DNA of 64,000 nucleotides from Candidatus Blastococcus massiliensis AP3 (GTDB lineage Bacteria > Actinomycetota > Actinomycetes > Mycobacteriales > Geodermatophilaceae), in NCBI RefSeq assembly GCF_000582785.1, contig NZ_HG931175.1:97411-161410 (forward strand), given 5' to 3'. The notes beneath the pieces are model-generated. The model searched no databases. It was not told the origin of the DNA and worked only from the letters and a program-made list of their open reading frames with translations. Shown in pieces: positions 22,014 through 30,783 of the stretch; position 1 is the first letter of the stretch, and every line of letters begins with the position of its first letter. A program made the translations under genes and the position numbers.

Positions 22014-22943
22014 TCAGCCCTTCAGGGACTCCTCGACATCCGGGTTCTCCTCGAAGAAGGCCTCGACGGCCTCCTCGTACTGGCCCTCGCCGTACTCGTT
22101 GACGACGAGGTTCTCGAGGCTCCCGTACTGGTCGTCGGTGAGCTCGAAGCCCTCCATCAGCTCGGCGACCTCGGAGCAGTCGTCGCCGAAGCCGGTGCGG
22201 GCCAGGGTGTGCAGGCCCTCGGCCTCGCCGAGCGCGCCCTCCGGGTCCTCGAGGTCCTTGATCGGGAACTCGCTGTTGGCCCAGAACGGACGCCACAGGG
22301 TGACGACGATGTCCTCCTCCGCGTCCACGGCGGCCTGCAGCTCGGTCAGCATCGCGGTGGTGGAGGACTCGACCAGCTGGTAGGAGTCGGTGAGGCCGTA
22401 GGTCGGCATCACGTCCTCCTTGGTGATGCGGGTCAGGCCCGCGCCGGGCTCGATGCCGACGATCCGTCCGTCGAAGCGGTCGGCGTTGTCGGCCAGGTCG
22501 GCGATCGACTCGATGTCGACGTACTCGGGCACGGCGAAGGTCAGCCGGGCGCTGCCGTACCAGGCACCGAGGTCCTCGATGTCGTCGCCGTACTCCTCCA
22601 TGTAGTCGGCGTGGGTCGCCTCCGACCAGGCCGAGGGGTAGACGTCGACGTCGCCACCGGCCAGGCCCGCGTACAGCGGCGCCGCGTCGGCGATCTCCTC
22701 GAACTCGACCTCGTAGCCCTTGTCCTCGAGGACGTTCTGCCACAGGTAGGCCATGCTCAGGCCGTCGGTCCAGGAGGGGATGAACCCGAGGGCGACCGAC
22801 TCGCAGCTGCTGCTGCTGCCGCCGTTCCCGGAGGCGTTGGTGTCGTCGCCTCCGTCGTCACCGCCGCAGGCCGTGGCCGTCAGGGCGACGGCGGCCAGAC
22901 CGGCCGCCACCTTCATGCTGCGGCGCTTTCGCTGCCCCGTCAT
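22014..22943 (-). CDS. glycine betaine/proline-type ABC transporter, substrate-binding lipoprotein
   Basis: A 309-residue lipoprotein. The basic N-terminus and hydrophobic core end at TATACGGDDGG, with the Cys as the lipidated residue. The mature part is an OpuAC/ProX-type quaternary-amine-binding protein, with Trp and Tyr residues suited to an aromatic cage for the trimethylammonium group (SWTDGLSMAY, YPSAWSEATHADY, LWRPFW). It captures compatible solutes outside the membrane for the permease and ATPase encoded upstream in the operon. Confidence 0.88.
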   Translation of the reverse strand: MTGQRKRRSMKVAAGLAAVALTATACGGDDGGDDTNASGNGGSSSSCESVALGFIPSWTDGLSMAYLWQNVLEDKGYEVEFEEIADAAPLYAGLAGGDVDVYPSAWSEATHADYMEEYGDDIEDLGAWYGSARLTFAVPEYVDIESIADLADNADRFDGRIVGIEPGAGLTRITKEDVMPTYGLTDSYQLVESSTTAMLTELQAAVDAEEDIVVTLWRPFWANSEFPIKDLEDPEGALGEAEGLHTLARTGFGDDCSEVAELMEGFELTDDQYGSLENLVVNEYGEGQYEEAVEAFFEENPDVEESLKG

Positions 22944-23040
22944 GTCGTGCTCCTCTCGTCGTGTCGGCCCGCGTCGGTGCGGACCGTCGTACGTGTTCGA
23001 CCGGCGGGCGCCCTACGGCGTCCGCTCGGTGACGTGCTGA

Positions 23041-24024
23041 TCAGCTGCCGGTCCCCGCGGGGATCCGGCCCGGCTCGGCTGCGTCCGGGGAGGCGGCGAC
23101 CGGGGTGCCCACCGCCGGCGCGGTCCGCCGGCGGACGAGCGCCGACCGCCAGCCGCCGGTGCCCTTCCGCTCGCCGAAGGAGGCGGTCAGCCGGTCCAGG
23201 AAGATCGCCAGGATCACCACGGACAGTCCCGCCTCGAACCCCAGCCCGAGGTTGAGCCGGGAGATGCTGGTGACGACGACCTGGCCCAGGCCGGGCGCTC
23301 CGATGAGGCCGGCGATGACGGCCATGGACAGCGCGAGCATGATCACCTGGTTGACGCCGGCCATGATCGTCGGCCGCGCCAGAGGCAGCTCGATGCCGCG
23401 CAGGATCTGCCACGGCGAGCTGCCGAACGCATGCCCCGCCTCGACCGTCTCCCGGTCCACCTGGCGGATGCCGAGCTCGGTCAGCCGGACACCCGGCGGC
23501 AGCGCGAAGATGATCGTGGTGACGACGCCGGGGACCAGTCCGATGCTGAAGAAGGTCACCGCGGGGATCAGGTACACGAACGCCGGCATCGTCTGCATGA
23601 GGTCGAGGACCGGGCGGACGGCAGCGCTGACCCGCGAGCTCTTCGCCGCCGCGATGCCGACGGGGATCGCGATGACCACCGACACCACCGTGGCGAACAG
23701 CACCAGGGCGAGGGTGTCCATCGCCTGCTCCCAGAGCTCCATGCTCTGGATCAGCAGCAGGCCGGCCAGCGACCCCACGGCGAAGACGACCGAGCGGACG
23801 AACAGCGCCAGCACCGCGAGGAGCGCGGCGAACAGCAGCGGCGGCAGCACCAGCAGAGCGTCGGTGACGCCGTCGACAGCGCTCTCGGTGCCGGAGCTGA
23901 TGGCGTCGAAGACCGGGTCGAGGTTGTCCTTCAGCCAGTCGATGGCGGAGTCGGCCCAGTCCCCCACCGGGATGCGGGGAAGGGGGCCCTCGTCGACGGC
24001 GAGCAGCGTGGTCGGCTCAGCCAC
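23041..24024 (-). CDS. glycine betaine/proline-type ABC transporter permease
   Basis: A 327-residue membrane protein with about six to seven helices. The coupling-loop region that contacts the ATPase reads ETVEAGHAFGSSPWQILRGI, matching the EAA motif of ProW/OpuAB permeases. The N-terminal ~50 residues and the basic C-terminal tail are outside the transport domain. GTG 24024 overlaps the end of the ATPase gene by eight bases, so the genes are translationally coupled; an in-frame start further upstream (24054) would lie deeper in the ATPase gene and is less likely. Confidence 0.88.
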   Translation of the reverse strand: MAEPTTLLAVDEGPLPRIPVGDWADSAIDWLKDNLDPVFDAISSGTESAVDGVTDALLVLPPLLFAALLAVLALFVRSVVFAVGSLAGLLLIQSMELWEQAMDTLALVLFATVVSVVIAIPVGIAAAKSSRVSAAVRPVLDLMQTMPAFVYLIPAVTFFSIGLVPGVVTTIIFALPPGVRLTELGIRQVDRETVEAGHAFGSSPWQILRGIELPLARPTIMAGVNQVIMLALSMAVIAGLIGAPGLGQVVVTSISRLNLGLGFEAGLSVVILAIFLDRLTASFGERKGTGGWRSALVRRRTAPAVGTPVAASPDAAEPGRIPAGTGS

Positions 24025-25246
24025 GGGAGCCCTCCAGCTGGTCGGCGCGGTCACCGACGGACCCGGCGGGAGCGCGGCCGTCGGACGGCGTGCCGGCCAG
24101 CGCGGCGAGGACGGCCCGGGAGTCGACCAGCCCGCAGGGGCGCCCCGCGTCGTCCACGACGATCACGGGCGCGTCGCTCGCGCCGGCCGGGGCCAGCACG
24201 TCGGCCAGCGACGTCGTCGGGGTGACGCGGGCGGCCGGCGGGCGGACCGCGGCGGCGACGTCGCCGGAGGAGGTCATGAGGTCGGCGCCGGTGGCCACGC
24301 CGACGAGGCGGCCGTCCCGGTCCACGACGACGAGTGCCGTGAGGTTTCGCTCGCGCAGCGTGGCCAGGGCGGCCGGCGGGGCGAGATCAGCGGGCACCGT
24401 CGTCACCGGCACCATGACGTCGCCCACGGCGAACACCCGCGAGCGGTCGACGTCGGCGAGGAACCGCTCGACGTACTCGTCGCCGGGGTTGGCGAGGATC
24501 GACTCGGGCGTGCCGAGACGCACGATCCGGCCGTCCCGCATGATCGCGATCCGGTCGCCCAGGCGCATGGCCTCGTTGAGGTCGTGGGTGATGAAGACGA
24601 TCGTCTTGCCCAGCCGGGCCTGCAGCTCCAGCAGCTGGTCCTGCATCTCCCTGCGGATCAGCGGGTCGAGGGCGCTGAACGCCTCGTCCATGAGCAGCAC
24701 GTCGGCCTCCGAGGCGAGCGCCCGGGCCAGGCCGACCCGCTGCTGCATGCCACCGGAGAGCTGGTCGGGGCGCTTGTCGCCCTGACCGGCGAGCCCGACC
24801 ATCTCCAGGGCCTCGCGAGCGGCGGCCAGCCGGGTCCGCCGGTCGACCCCGCGCACCTCGAGGGCGTAGGCGGCGTTGTCCGCCACGCTGCGGTGCGGCA
24901 GGAGGGCGAAGTGCTGGAAGACCATGCTGATGCGGCGCTGACGGACGTCGCGGAGGCGCTTGCCCCTGAGTGCGGTGATCTCGTCGTCACCGACGTGGAC
25001 GGTGCCCGCCGTCGGCTCGAGCAGGCCGTTGAGCATGCGGATGAGGGTCGACTTGCCCGAGCCCGACAGCCCCATGACGACGAAGATCTCACCGGGCTCC
25101 ACCCGCAGGTCGACGTCGATCACCGCGGGGGTGGCTCCCGAGGCACGGATCTCGTCCGCGGAGGCACCGGCGCGCAGTCGCTCCACCGCGTCGCCCGGGG
25201 TCCTTCCGAAGACCTTGAAGAGGCCCTCGACTCGTAGTGCGGTCAC
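24017..25246 (-). CDS. glycine betaine/proline-type ABC transporter ATP-binding protein with CBS domains
   Basis: A 409-residue ATPase of the ProV/OpuAA group that powers compatible-solute uptake under osmotic stress. Walker A is GLSGSGKST, the signature is LSGGMQQRV, Walker B LLMDEAFSALD. About 120 residues after the motor form two CBS domains, which in OpuA sense ionic strength and gate transport. The start is GTG 25246 with GAGAGGG five bases upstream. It is the first gene of a three-gene minus-strand operon (ATPase, permease, binding protein). Confidence 0.92.
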   Translation of the reverse strand: MTALRVEGLFKVFGRTPGDAVERLRAGASADEIRASGATPAVIDVDLRVEPGEIFVVMGLSGSGKSTLIRMLNGLLEPTAGTVHVGDDEITALRGKRLRDVRQRRISMVFQHFALLPHRSVADNAAYALEVRGVDRRTRLAAAREALEMVGLAGQGDKRPDQLSGGMQQRVGLARALASEADVLLMDEAFSALDPLIRREMQDQLLELQARLGKTIVFITHDLNEAMRLGDRIAIMRDGRIVRLGTPESILANPGDEYVERFLADVDRSRVFAVGDVMVPVTTVPADLAPPAALATLRERNLTALVVVDRDGRLVGVATGADLMTSSGDVAAAVRPPAARVTPTTSLADVLAPAGASDAPVIVVDDAGRPCGLVDSRAVLAALAGTPSDGRAPAGSVGDRADQLEGSRG

Positions 25247-25581
25247 ATGTCCCTCTCGCCTGGGTTCCGTCGGCCGTTCGCTCGACGGAGCCGGTGTGCC
25301 GGGTGGGCTCTCTCCGCGCTGCCCGGTGGAACGACGAACGGACCGCCTTCCACCCATACCCGGCCGGCCTCGCTGGTCGAGGCACGCCCGTCGCACGGCG
25401 CGGTCGGACCGCGTCGTGCCGTTATCCGACGAGCCAACCTACCGGCGGTTCACTGCCCGGAACCCCGCCGAACGGGCAATCGATAAGTACCTGTAACCCG
25501 ATCGTCACACCGCTGCGCCGGCCGGACACGCCGTGTCACGACCCCTGGAGCTCGGTCGTCCGCGGGGTGCACCCGGTGCTC
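25247..25581. other. intergenic region upstream of the betaine-type transporter operon
   Basis: A 335-base gap containing the expected promoter of the transporter operon and the 3' side of the small acidic gene. An AT-richer patch lies near 25,476-25,505 (CGATAAGTACCTGTAAC). I see no gene and no riboswitch I can name. Confidence 0.4.
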
Positions 25582-25845
25582 TCAGCCGGGGATGTCGTCC
25601 TCGTCCGGAGGGACGTCGGCCTCCTGCTCGAGGAGGTCCGCCTCGTTCGCCTCGCGATCGCCGACGGGCCGCAGGGGGCTACCCGCCTCCCCCGGCCGCG
25701 CGGACAGCTGCTGCTCGAGGGCGTCGGCCTCCGGCACACCGTCGCCGGGCGTCGCGGCGTCGCCGGCCACGGTCACCGCCGGTGGGACGAGCAGCGCCTC
25801 CTGCTCCGCGCGGTCGGCGTCGTTCGCAGTACCGGGATCGGTCAC
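25582..25845 (-). CDS. small acidic protein of unknown function
   Basis: An 87-residue, strongly acidic and probably disordered protein. It repeats a short pattern of Asp/Glu with LEQ, as in EADALEQQLS, EADLLEQEAD and a PPDEDD tail, a style seen in small hypothetical actinobacterial proteins. No cysteines, membrane segment or catalytic motif. GTG 25845 is favoured because GGGAGGA lies at ideal spacing upstream, while the frame further upstream has no such site. Confidence 0.6.
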   Translation of the reverse strand: MTDPGTANDADRAEQEALLVPPAVTVAGDAATPGDGVPEADALEQQLSARPGEAGSPLRPVGDREANEADLLEQEADVPPDEDDIPG

Positions 25846-25976
25846 GTCGTCCTCCCTCGGGATGCGGTCGGGTCCGGTTCCCATCCTGCCGTCCCCGCGC
25901 CGGTCCGGCAGGCCGGCGGTGGAAGCCGTGGGTCGATCGCGTGACCGAGCGGCGACGGGCAGGCACAATCGGGCTG

Positions 25977-26180
25977 ATGGAGGCGGCCGCGGATTACGAG
26001 TTCGCGCCGCTGCGGATCCCGCCGGGCACGTCCCGGTCCGCGGCGGCGACCATGCTGAGTCTTCAGGCCGACGTCGGCGGCTGGGAGCTCGCTCGGCTGC
26101 AACTGCACGCCGACGGCACCCGCAAGGTGGTCCTGCGACGCCGCTCGCGCCTCTCCTACCTGCCCGGCCCGGTCGTCTAG
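25977..26180 (+). CDS. DUF5703 family protein
   Basis: A 67-residue protein of the actinobacterial DUF5703 family, recognisable from YEFAPLRIPPGTSRSAAA and GWELARLQLHADGTRKV. Function unknown; the pattern of a short two-strand sheet with GWEL resembles small DUF4177-type domains. CACAAT about ten bases before the ATG could be the -10 box of a leaderless transcript. It diverges from the acidic small gene. Confidence 0.8.
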   Translation: MEAAADYEFAPLRIPPGTSRSAAATMLSLQADVGGWELARLQLHADGTRKVVLRRRSRLSYLPGPVV

Positions 26181-26236
26181 GCCCTCGCAGGGTCCCGCCG
26201 CGAGCGTGCGAGCGGTGGGGGCGAGGGGGTCCTCTT

Positions 26237-27193
26237 TCAGGGAACGAGGACGACCTTGCCGACGGTGCCGCGGTCGGCGAGCCGGGCCAGCGCCTGCGGC
26301 GCCTGGTCCAGCGGGAGCACGTCGCCCACCAGCGGGTCGATGTGCCCCTCGGCGACCAGTCGCAGGAGCTCCTCGTGCGTGCGCCAGAACAGCGCCGGCT
26401 CGTGCTTGCGGTACAGCCCCCAGTGCAGGCCGACGACGCTGTAGTTCTTCACCAGCACGTGGTTGGCCGGCGCGTCCGGCAGCCGGCCGCTGGTGAAGCC
26501 CACGACCAGCAGTCGCCCCTCGAACGCGATGCACCTGCGCGACTTGTCGAACACGTCGCCGCCGACCGGGTCGTAGACGACGTCGGCGCCGTGCCCGCCG
26601 GTGATCTCCTTGACGAGCGGGACGAAGTCCTCGGCCGTGTAGTCGATGACCTGATCGGCCCCGAGCTGCCGGCAGACCTCCGTCTTGTCCGGCCCGCCCG
26701 CGGTCGCGATCACCCGCGCGCCGGCGGCCTTGCCCAGCTGGATGGCGGCCGAGCCCACGCCGCCCGCGCCCGCGTGCACGAGCAGCCACTCTCCCGCCTG
26801 CAGGTGGGCACGGCGGTGCAGGCCGACGTGACCCGTCGAGTAGGTGAGGTACAGCGACGCGGCCTTCTCGTCGGAGAGTTCCTCGGGCGCGGGATAGGCG
26901 GAGGCGGCATCCATGAGGGCGTACTCCGCGAAGGCGCCGGGGCCGCCCGACGGCGAGCCGATCACCCGCTGGCCGGTGCCGACGACCTCGCCGCACAGCT
27001 CCACGCCCGGGGTGAACGGCAGCGGTGGCCGCTCCTGGTACTTGCCCTGCGCCATGAGCACGTCGGGGAAGTTGAGCGCGGCCGCCCGGACCTTCACCAG
27101 GACCTGCCCGTCGCCGGGGGTGGGCGTCTCGACCTCGTCGAAGCTCATGACGTCCGCAGGATCGCCGAGCTCGTGGACCCGCCATGCGCGCAT
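26237..27193 (-). CDS. NADPH:quinone oxidoreductase family protein
   Basis: A 318-residue zinc-free medium-chain dehydrogenase. The N-terminal GroES-like domain contains FPDVLMAQGKYQ and PFTPGVELCGEV; the Rossmann domain has HAGAGGVGSAAIQLGKAAGA followed by the usual FVG/DYT elements. It resembles quinone oxidoreductases that reduce quinones or enones with NADPH. The closing GTVGKVVL is typical of the family. Substrate not predictable. Confidence 0.88.
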   Translation of the reverse strand: MRAWRVHELGDPADVMSFDEVETPTPGDGQVLVKVRAAALNFPDVLMAQGKYQERPPLPFTPGVELCGEVVGTGQRVIGSPSGGPGAFAEYALMDAASAYPAPEELSDEKAASLYLTYSTGHVGLHRRAHLQAGEWLLVHAGAGGVGSAAIQLGKAAGARVIATAGGPDKTEVCRQLGADQVIDYTAEDFVPLVKEITGGHGADVVYDPVGGDVFDKSRRCIAFEGRLLVVGFTSGRLPDAPANHVLVKNYSVVGLHWGLYRKHEPALFWRTHEELLRLVAEGHIDPLVGDVLPLDQAPQALARLADRGTVGKVVLVP

Positions 27194-27314
27194 GTCCCCG
27201 ACCCTGCCAGATGCGGGGTGACGACCGTCACCTGCCCCTGACCAGCGTTCGCTGACCGCCGGGGGTCGTGACAAGGTGCTGGCGACGACGCCCGGCCCGA
27301 ACGGTGAGGACCGC

Positions 27315-27890
27315 ATGAGACAGCACCTGACGGACCCGCTGCGATTCTTCGCCGCCTTCGTCGCGCATCCGCGCCAGATGGGCGCGGTCCTGCCCACGTC
27401 CCGCAGCGCCGTGCGCGACATGCTCGACCTGGCCGACGTCCCCGCCGCCGACCTGGTCGTGGAGCTCGGGGCCGGCACCGGCGTGCAGACCGGCGAGATC
27501 CTGGCCCGGCTGAAGCCGGACGCCCGGCTGGTGGCCGTGGAGATCGACTCCAAGCTGTCCTCGCTGCTGCGGGAGCGCTACGCCGGGGACGACCGGCTGC
27601 TGGTCGTGACCGACTCGGCCGAGAAGGTGGATGCCTACCTGGACGGGCAGCGGGCCGACGTGCTCGTCTCCGCGATCCCCTTCACCTCGCTCGACGGCAA
27701 GCTGCGGAAGCGGATCCTGGACGCGCTCCCGGGCCTGCTCGCACCGCAGGGCGTCATGGTGATGATCCAGTACTCGCCGCTGATGCTGGGCGAGCTCCGC
27801 CGCCGGTTCCGTTCGGTGCGCTGGCGGATCACGCCGTGGAACGTCCCGCCGGCCTTCCTCTTCGCCTGCTCCCAGGACGACGCCGCCTGA
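27315..27890 (+). CDS. class I SAM-dependent methyltransferase, phospholipid N-methyltransferase-like
   Basis: A 191-residue protein. Residues 1-35 (DPLRFFAAFVAHPRQMGAVLPTS) form an amphipathic N-terminus like that of PmtA-type phosphatidylethanolamine methyltransferases and of their rRNA-dimethylase-like relatives. SAM-binding motif I is VVELGAGTGVQTGEI, and motif II is the acidic end in AVEIDSKL. It would methylate an amine at the membrane surface; a membrane lipid is the likely but unproven target. It ends one base before the convergent SRPBCC gene. Confidence 0.78.
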   Translation: MRQHLTDPLRFFAAFVAHPRQMGAVLPTSRSAVRDMLDLADVPAADLVVELGAGTGVQTGEILARLKPDARLVAVEIDSKLSSLLRERYAGDDRLLVVTDSAEKVDAYLDGQRADVLVSAIPFTSLDGKLRKRILDALPGLLAPQGVMVMIQYSPLMLGELRRRFRSVRWRITPWNVPPAFLFACSQDDAA

Positions 27891-28331
27891 TCAGGCGCGG
27901 GACTCGAGCACCCGCTGCCGAAGGGCGTCGTTCATCGCGCGGAACCCGGCCAGCGTGCCGCCGTCGAGGAAACCGCGGAGCGGCCGCACGAGCACCCCGC
28001 TGAAGTCCTCGCTCTGCACGAGGCGGGTGCCCTGCCCGGTGGGGTGCAGCTCGAAGCGGTGCCGGCCGTCGAAGATGCCGGCGACCCCGAGGTGCCCGAG
28101 CCATTCGAGGACGGCGCCCTCCGTCGCTTCCGTGACCGTCGGCTTGATCGGCAGCGCGCGGCCACCGGGGGGCTGCAGTCGCAGGGTGAGCCGCTCCCCC
28201 GGCGCGACGGCGCCGGAGGCGGACGGGATGAAGGGGTTCCACTCGGCGTAGCCGGGCAGGTCGGTCAGCACCGCCCACACGGACCCCGGGGGCGCCTCGA
28301 TGTCGATCTCGGTGCTGATGCGGTGCCGCAC
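27891..28331 (-). CDS. SRPBCC domain protein
   Basis: A 146-residue single-domain protein with the START-like helix-grip fold. The first strand has STEIDIEAPPGSVWAVLTD, then the YAEWNPFIPSA loop typical of the polyketide-cyclase/SRPBCC group, and a long C-terminal helix. Such proteins bind hydrophobic ligands; no ligand can be named. It starts at GTG 28331, three bases after the SDR stop, so the two genes are probably cotranscribed. Confidence 0.82.
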   Translation of the reverse strand: MRHRISTEIDIEAPPGSVWAVLTDLPGYAEWNPFIPSASGAVAPGERLTLRLQPPGGRALPIKPTVTEATEGAVLEWLGHLGVAGIFDGRHRFELHPTGQGTRLVQSEDFSGVLVRPLRGFLDGGTLAGFRAMNDALRQRVLESRA

Positions 28332-28333
28332 GG

Positions 28334-29140
28334 TCAGCTCGCCGCGCCCGGCCGCAGGGCTCCGGGGACGGCGGCGGTCTCGCCGCTGGTGGTCTTCGCC
28401 GAGGGCACGCCCTTGAACTTGTACGGGATCGCGCCCAGGCCCGGCTGGATGACGTAGGCGGCGCCCGGCTCCCCCGACGTCCAGGCCGCGAGCATCGCGT
28501 CGGCGACCTCCTCGGCGCTGAGCACCGGGAAGCCGGCCTGCTGGAACGTCTCGCGGATGCCGTCGATGATCGCGGTGTCGGCGAAGCCCGGGCAGATCGC
28601 GGTGACCTCGATGTTCTCACCGATGAGCCGCGGGGCCATGGAGCGGACGAAGGCGATCGCGCCGGCCTTGGCGACGCCGTAGCCGGGGTCGGTGGCCATG
28701 GGCGCCAGGCCCGCGAGCGACGCCGTCACCACGATCGAGCCGCCGCCGGCCCGGCGCAGGGCGGGCAGCGCGGCCTCGGTGCCGTAGACGACCCCGAGGA
28801 GGTCCACGTCCAGGACGTGCAGGAACTCGTCGACGTCGAGGGACTGGCGGGACTTCCCGGCGATGCCGGCGTTGAGGAAGGTGGCGTCCAGGCGGCCGTG
28901 CTCGGCCTCCACCTGGTCGACGACGGCCTGGTTGGCGGCGCGGTCGGTGACGTCGAGGGCGACGAAGGGGCAGCCCAGCTCCTCGGCGACGGCGCGGTTG
29001 CGCTCGCTGTCGAGGTCGGCGAGGACGGCGGTGACGTCGAGCGCCTCCAGCTTCGTGGCGAGGGCGCGGCCGAAGCCACCGGTCCCTCCGGTGATGAGCG
29101 CGACGGAGCCGGGACGGGGAGCTGCAGTGGTGGAGGTCAC
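28334..29140 (-). CDS. short-chain dehydrogenase/reductase
   Basis: A 268-residue SDR of the classical type. Cofactor motif TGGTGGFG (about residues 17-24) is present, then LNAG at the NNAG position, and the catalytic Ser with YGVAK as the Tyr-Lys pair. The C-terminal 40 residues (YVIQPGLGAIPYKFKGVPS) form a longer tail than usual. The length is normal for the family, and the substrate is unknown. It sits head to tail with the SRPBCC gene. Confidence 0.86.
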   Translation of the reverse strand: MTSTTAAPRPGSVALITGGTGGFGRALATKLEALDVTAVLADLDSERNRAVAEELGCPFVALDVTDRAANQAVVDQVEAEHGRLDATFLNAGIAGKSRQSLDVDEFLHVLDVDLLGVVYGTEAALPALRRAGGGSIVVTASLAGLAPMATDPGYGVAKAGAIAFVRSMAPRLIGENIEVTAICPGFADTAIIDGIRETFQQAGFPVLSAEEVADAMLAAWTSGEPGAAYVIQPGLGAIPYKFKGVPSAKTTSGETAAVPGALRPGAAS

Positions 29141-29159
29141 CCCTGCATCACACCACGGC

Positions 29160-30479
29160 TCAGGCGCTGCGCAGGAACCGGTCGAGCACGCGGACGCCGA
29201 ACGTCAGCGACTCGACCGGCACCCGCTCGTCGATGCCGTGGAAGAGCGAGGCGAAGTCGAGGTCCGCGGGCAGCCGCAGCGGCGAGAAGCCGAAGCAGCG
29301 CATGCCCAGGCGCTGGAAGCTCTTGGCGTCGGTGCCGCCGCTCATCGTGAAGGGCACGGGGCGCGCGCCGTCGTCCTCGGCCTTGAGAGCGGCGACCATC
29401 GAGTCGACCAGCGGCCCGTCGAACGTCGTCTCCACCGCCTGGTCGTGGACCAGCCACTCCCGCTGGATCCCCTCGCCGACCAGGGCGGCCAGCTGGCGCT
29501 CGAACTCCTCCTCCTGGCCGTAGAGGAACCGGCCGTCGACCGTCGCGCTGGCGGTGCCCGGGATGACGTTGGCCTTGTAGCCGGCGTCGAGCATCGTGGG
29601 ATTGGCCGTGTTGCGCAGGGCGGCCCCGATCATCCGGCTGATGCTGCCCAGCCGGGCCAGGGCCTGCTCCGGCTCGGCCGGGTCCAGCTCGATGCCGTAG
29701 GCGTCCTCGACCGCGGCCAGGAACTCCCGCATCGGCGAGGTCAGGGTGAGCGGGAAGCGGTGCGACCCGAGCCGGGCGACGGCCTCGCACAGCCGCGTGA
29801 CCGCGTTGTCGTCGTGGACGAACGAGCCGTGCCCCGGCTTGCCACCGGCGGTCAGGCGCATCCAGGCCAGGCCCTTCTCCGCCGTCTGCACGAGGTAGAG
29901 CCGCAGGTCGTCGCGGACGGTGATGCTGAAGCCGCCGACCTCGCTGATCGCCTCGGTGCAGCCCTCGAGGAGGTCGGGGTGCTGGTCGACGAGGAAGTGC
30001 GCGCCGAGCTTGCCGCCTGCCTCCTCGTCGGCGACGTACGCCAGCACGATGTCGCGCGGCGGCTGCACGCCCGTGCGGGCCCACTCCCGCACGAGAGCCA
30101 GGACCATGGCGTCCATGTCCTTCATGTCCACCGCGCCCCGGCCCCAGATGTAGCCGTCGCGCTCCTCGCCGGAGAAGGGGTGGACGCTCCACTCGGAGGG
30201 GTCGGCGGGGACGACGTCGAGGTGGCCGTGCACGAGCAGCGCGGGGCGGCTGCGGTCGGCGCCGGGGATGCGGGCGACGAGGCTGGCCCGGCCGCGCTCG
30301 GACTCGACGATCTGCGACCCGATGCCGACCTCGTCGAGCTTGCCCGCCACCCACTCCGCGGCGACCCGCTCCCCCGCGCTCGTGGCCGTGTCGCCGGTGT
30401 TCGTCGTGTCGATCCGGATCAGGTCGGAGAGCAGTTCGGCGACCTCGTCCTGTGCCGTCACCTGCGGGTTGCTGTCCAC
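29160..30479 (-). CDS. M20 family metallopeptidase
   Basis: A 439-residue zinc-dependent peptidase or deacylase. The metal-binding set of the M20/ArgE/DapE family is visible: HGHLDVVPAD (His and Asp), GRGAVDMKDMDA (bridging Asp), ADEEAGG (Glu, catalytic and ligand), and a distal His in FHGIDERV. A dimerisation domain lies between residues 200 and 310. It cleaves a peptide or acyl-amino acid, but the substrate is not predictable. It is the last core gene before the tRNA and the accessory region. Confidence 0.88.
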   Translation of the reverse strand: MDSNPQVTAQDEVAELLSDLIRIDTTNTGDTATSAGERVAAEWVAGKLDEVGIGSQIVESERGRASLVARIPGADRSRPALLVHGHLDVVPADPSEWSVHPFSGEERDGYIWGRGAVDMKDMDAMVLALVREWARTGVQPPRDIVLAYVADEEAGGKLGAHFLVDQHPDLLEGCTEAISEVGGFSITVRDDLRLYLVQTAEKGLAWMRLTAGGKPGHGSFVHDDNAVTRLCEAVARLGSHRFPLTLTSPMREFLAAVEDAYGIELDPAEPEQALARLGSISRMIGAALRNTANPTMLDAGYKANVIPGTASATVDGRFLYGQEEEFERQLAALVGEGIQREWLVHDQAVETTFDGPLVDSMVAALKAEDDGARPVPFTMSGGTDAKSFQRLGMRCFGFSPLRLPADLDFASLFHGIDERVPVESLTFGVRVLDRFLRSA

Positions 30480-30597
30480 CCGTCGAGCCTAGAGCCGCCT
30501 TCTCCGCGCGCCAGCGGGCGCGGCAGAACCCGGCCGACGACGGCGTCGGGGGGTGCGTGATCGGCCCCGCGGGCTCGGGTAGTCTTGCCCCGCACTC

Positions 30598-30682
30598 GTC
30601 CGGGTGGCGGAATGGCAGACGCGCTAGCTTGAGGTGCTAGTGCCCTTTATCGGGCGTGGGGGTTCAAGTCCCCCCTCGGACA
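30598..30682 (+). tRNA. tRNA-Leu (anticodon GAG)
   Basis: An 85-base tRNA with all arms. The acceptor stem pairs GTCCGGG with CTCGGAC (one G:T), the T arm reads GGGGGTTCAAGTCCCCC, and the long variable arm marks a type II tRNA. The anticodon loop TTGAGGT between CTAGC and GCTAG gives GAG. CCA is not encoded. A tyrosine integrase facing it lies 100 bases on, so its 3' end is the probable integration site. Confidence 0.95.
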
Positions 30683-30783
30683 CAACATCGCCCCGGTGTT
30701 CCTGCACGTCAGGAGCCCGGGGCGTTCTGCTGGAACGGCCTCCTAGGGCCTCGTGATACCCGCGTGATACTTCGCGCACCGGA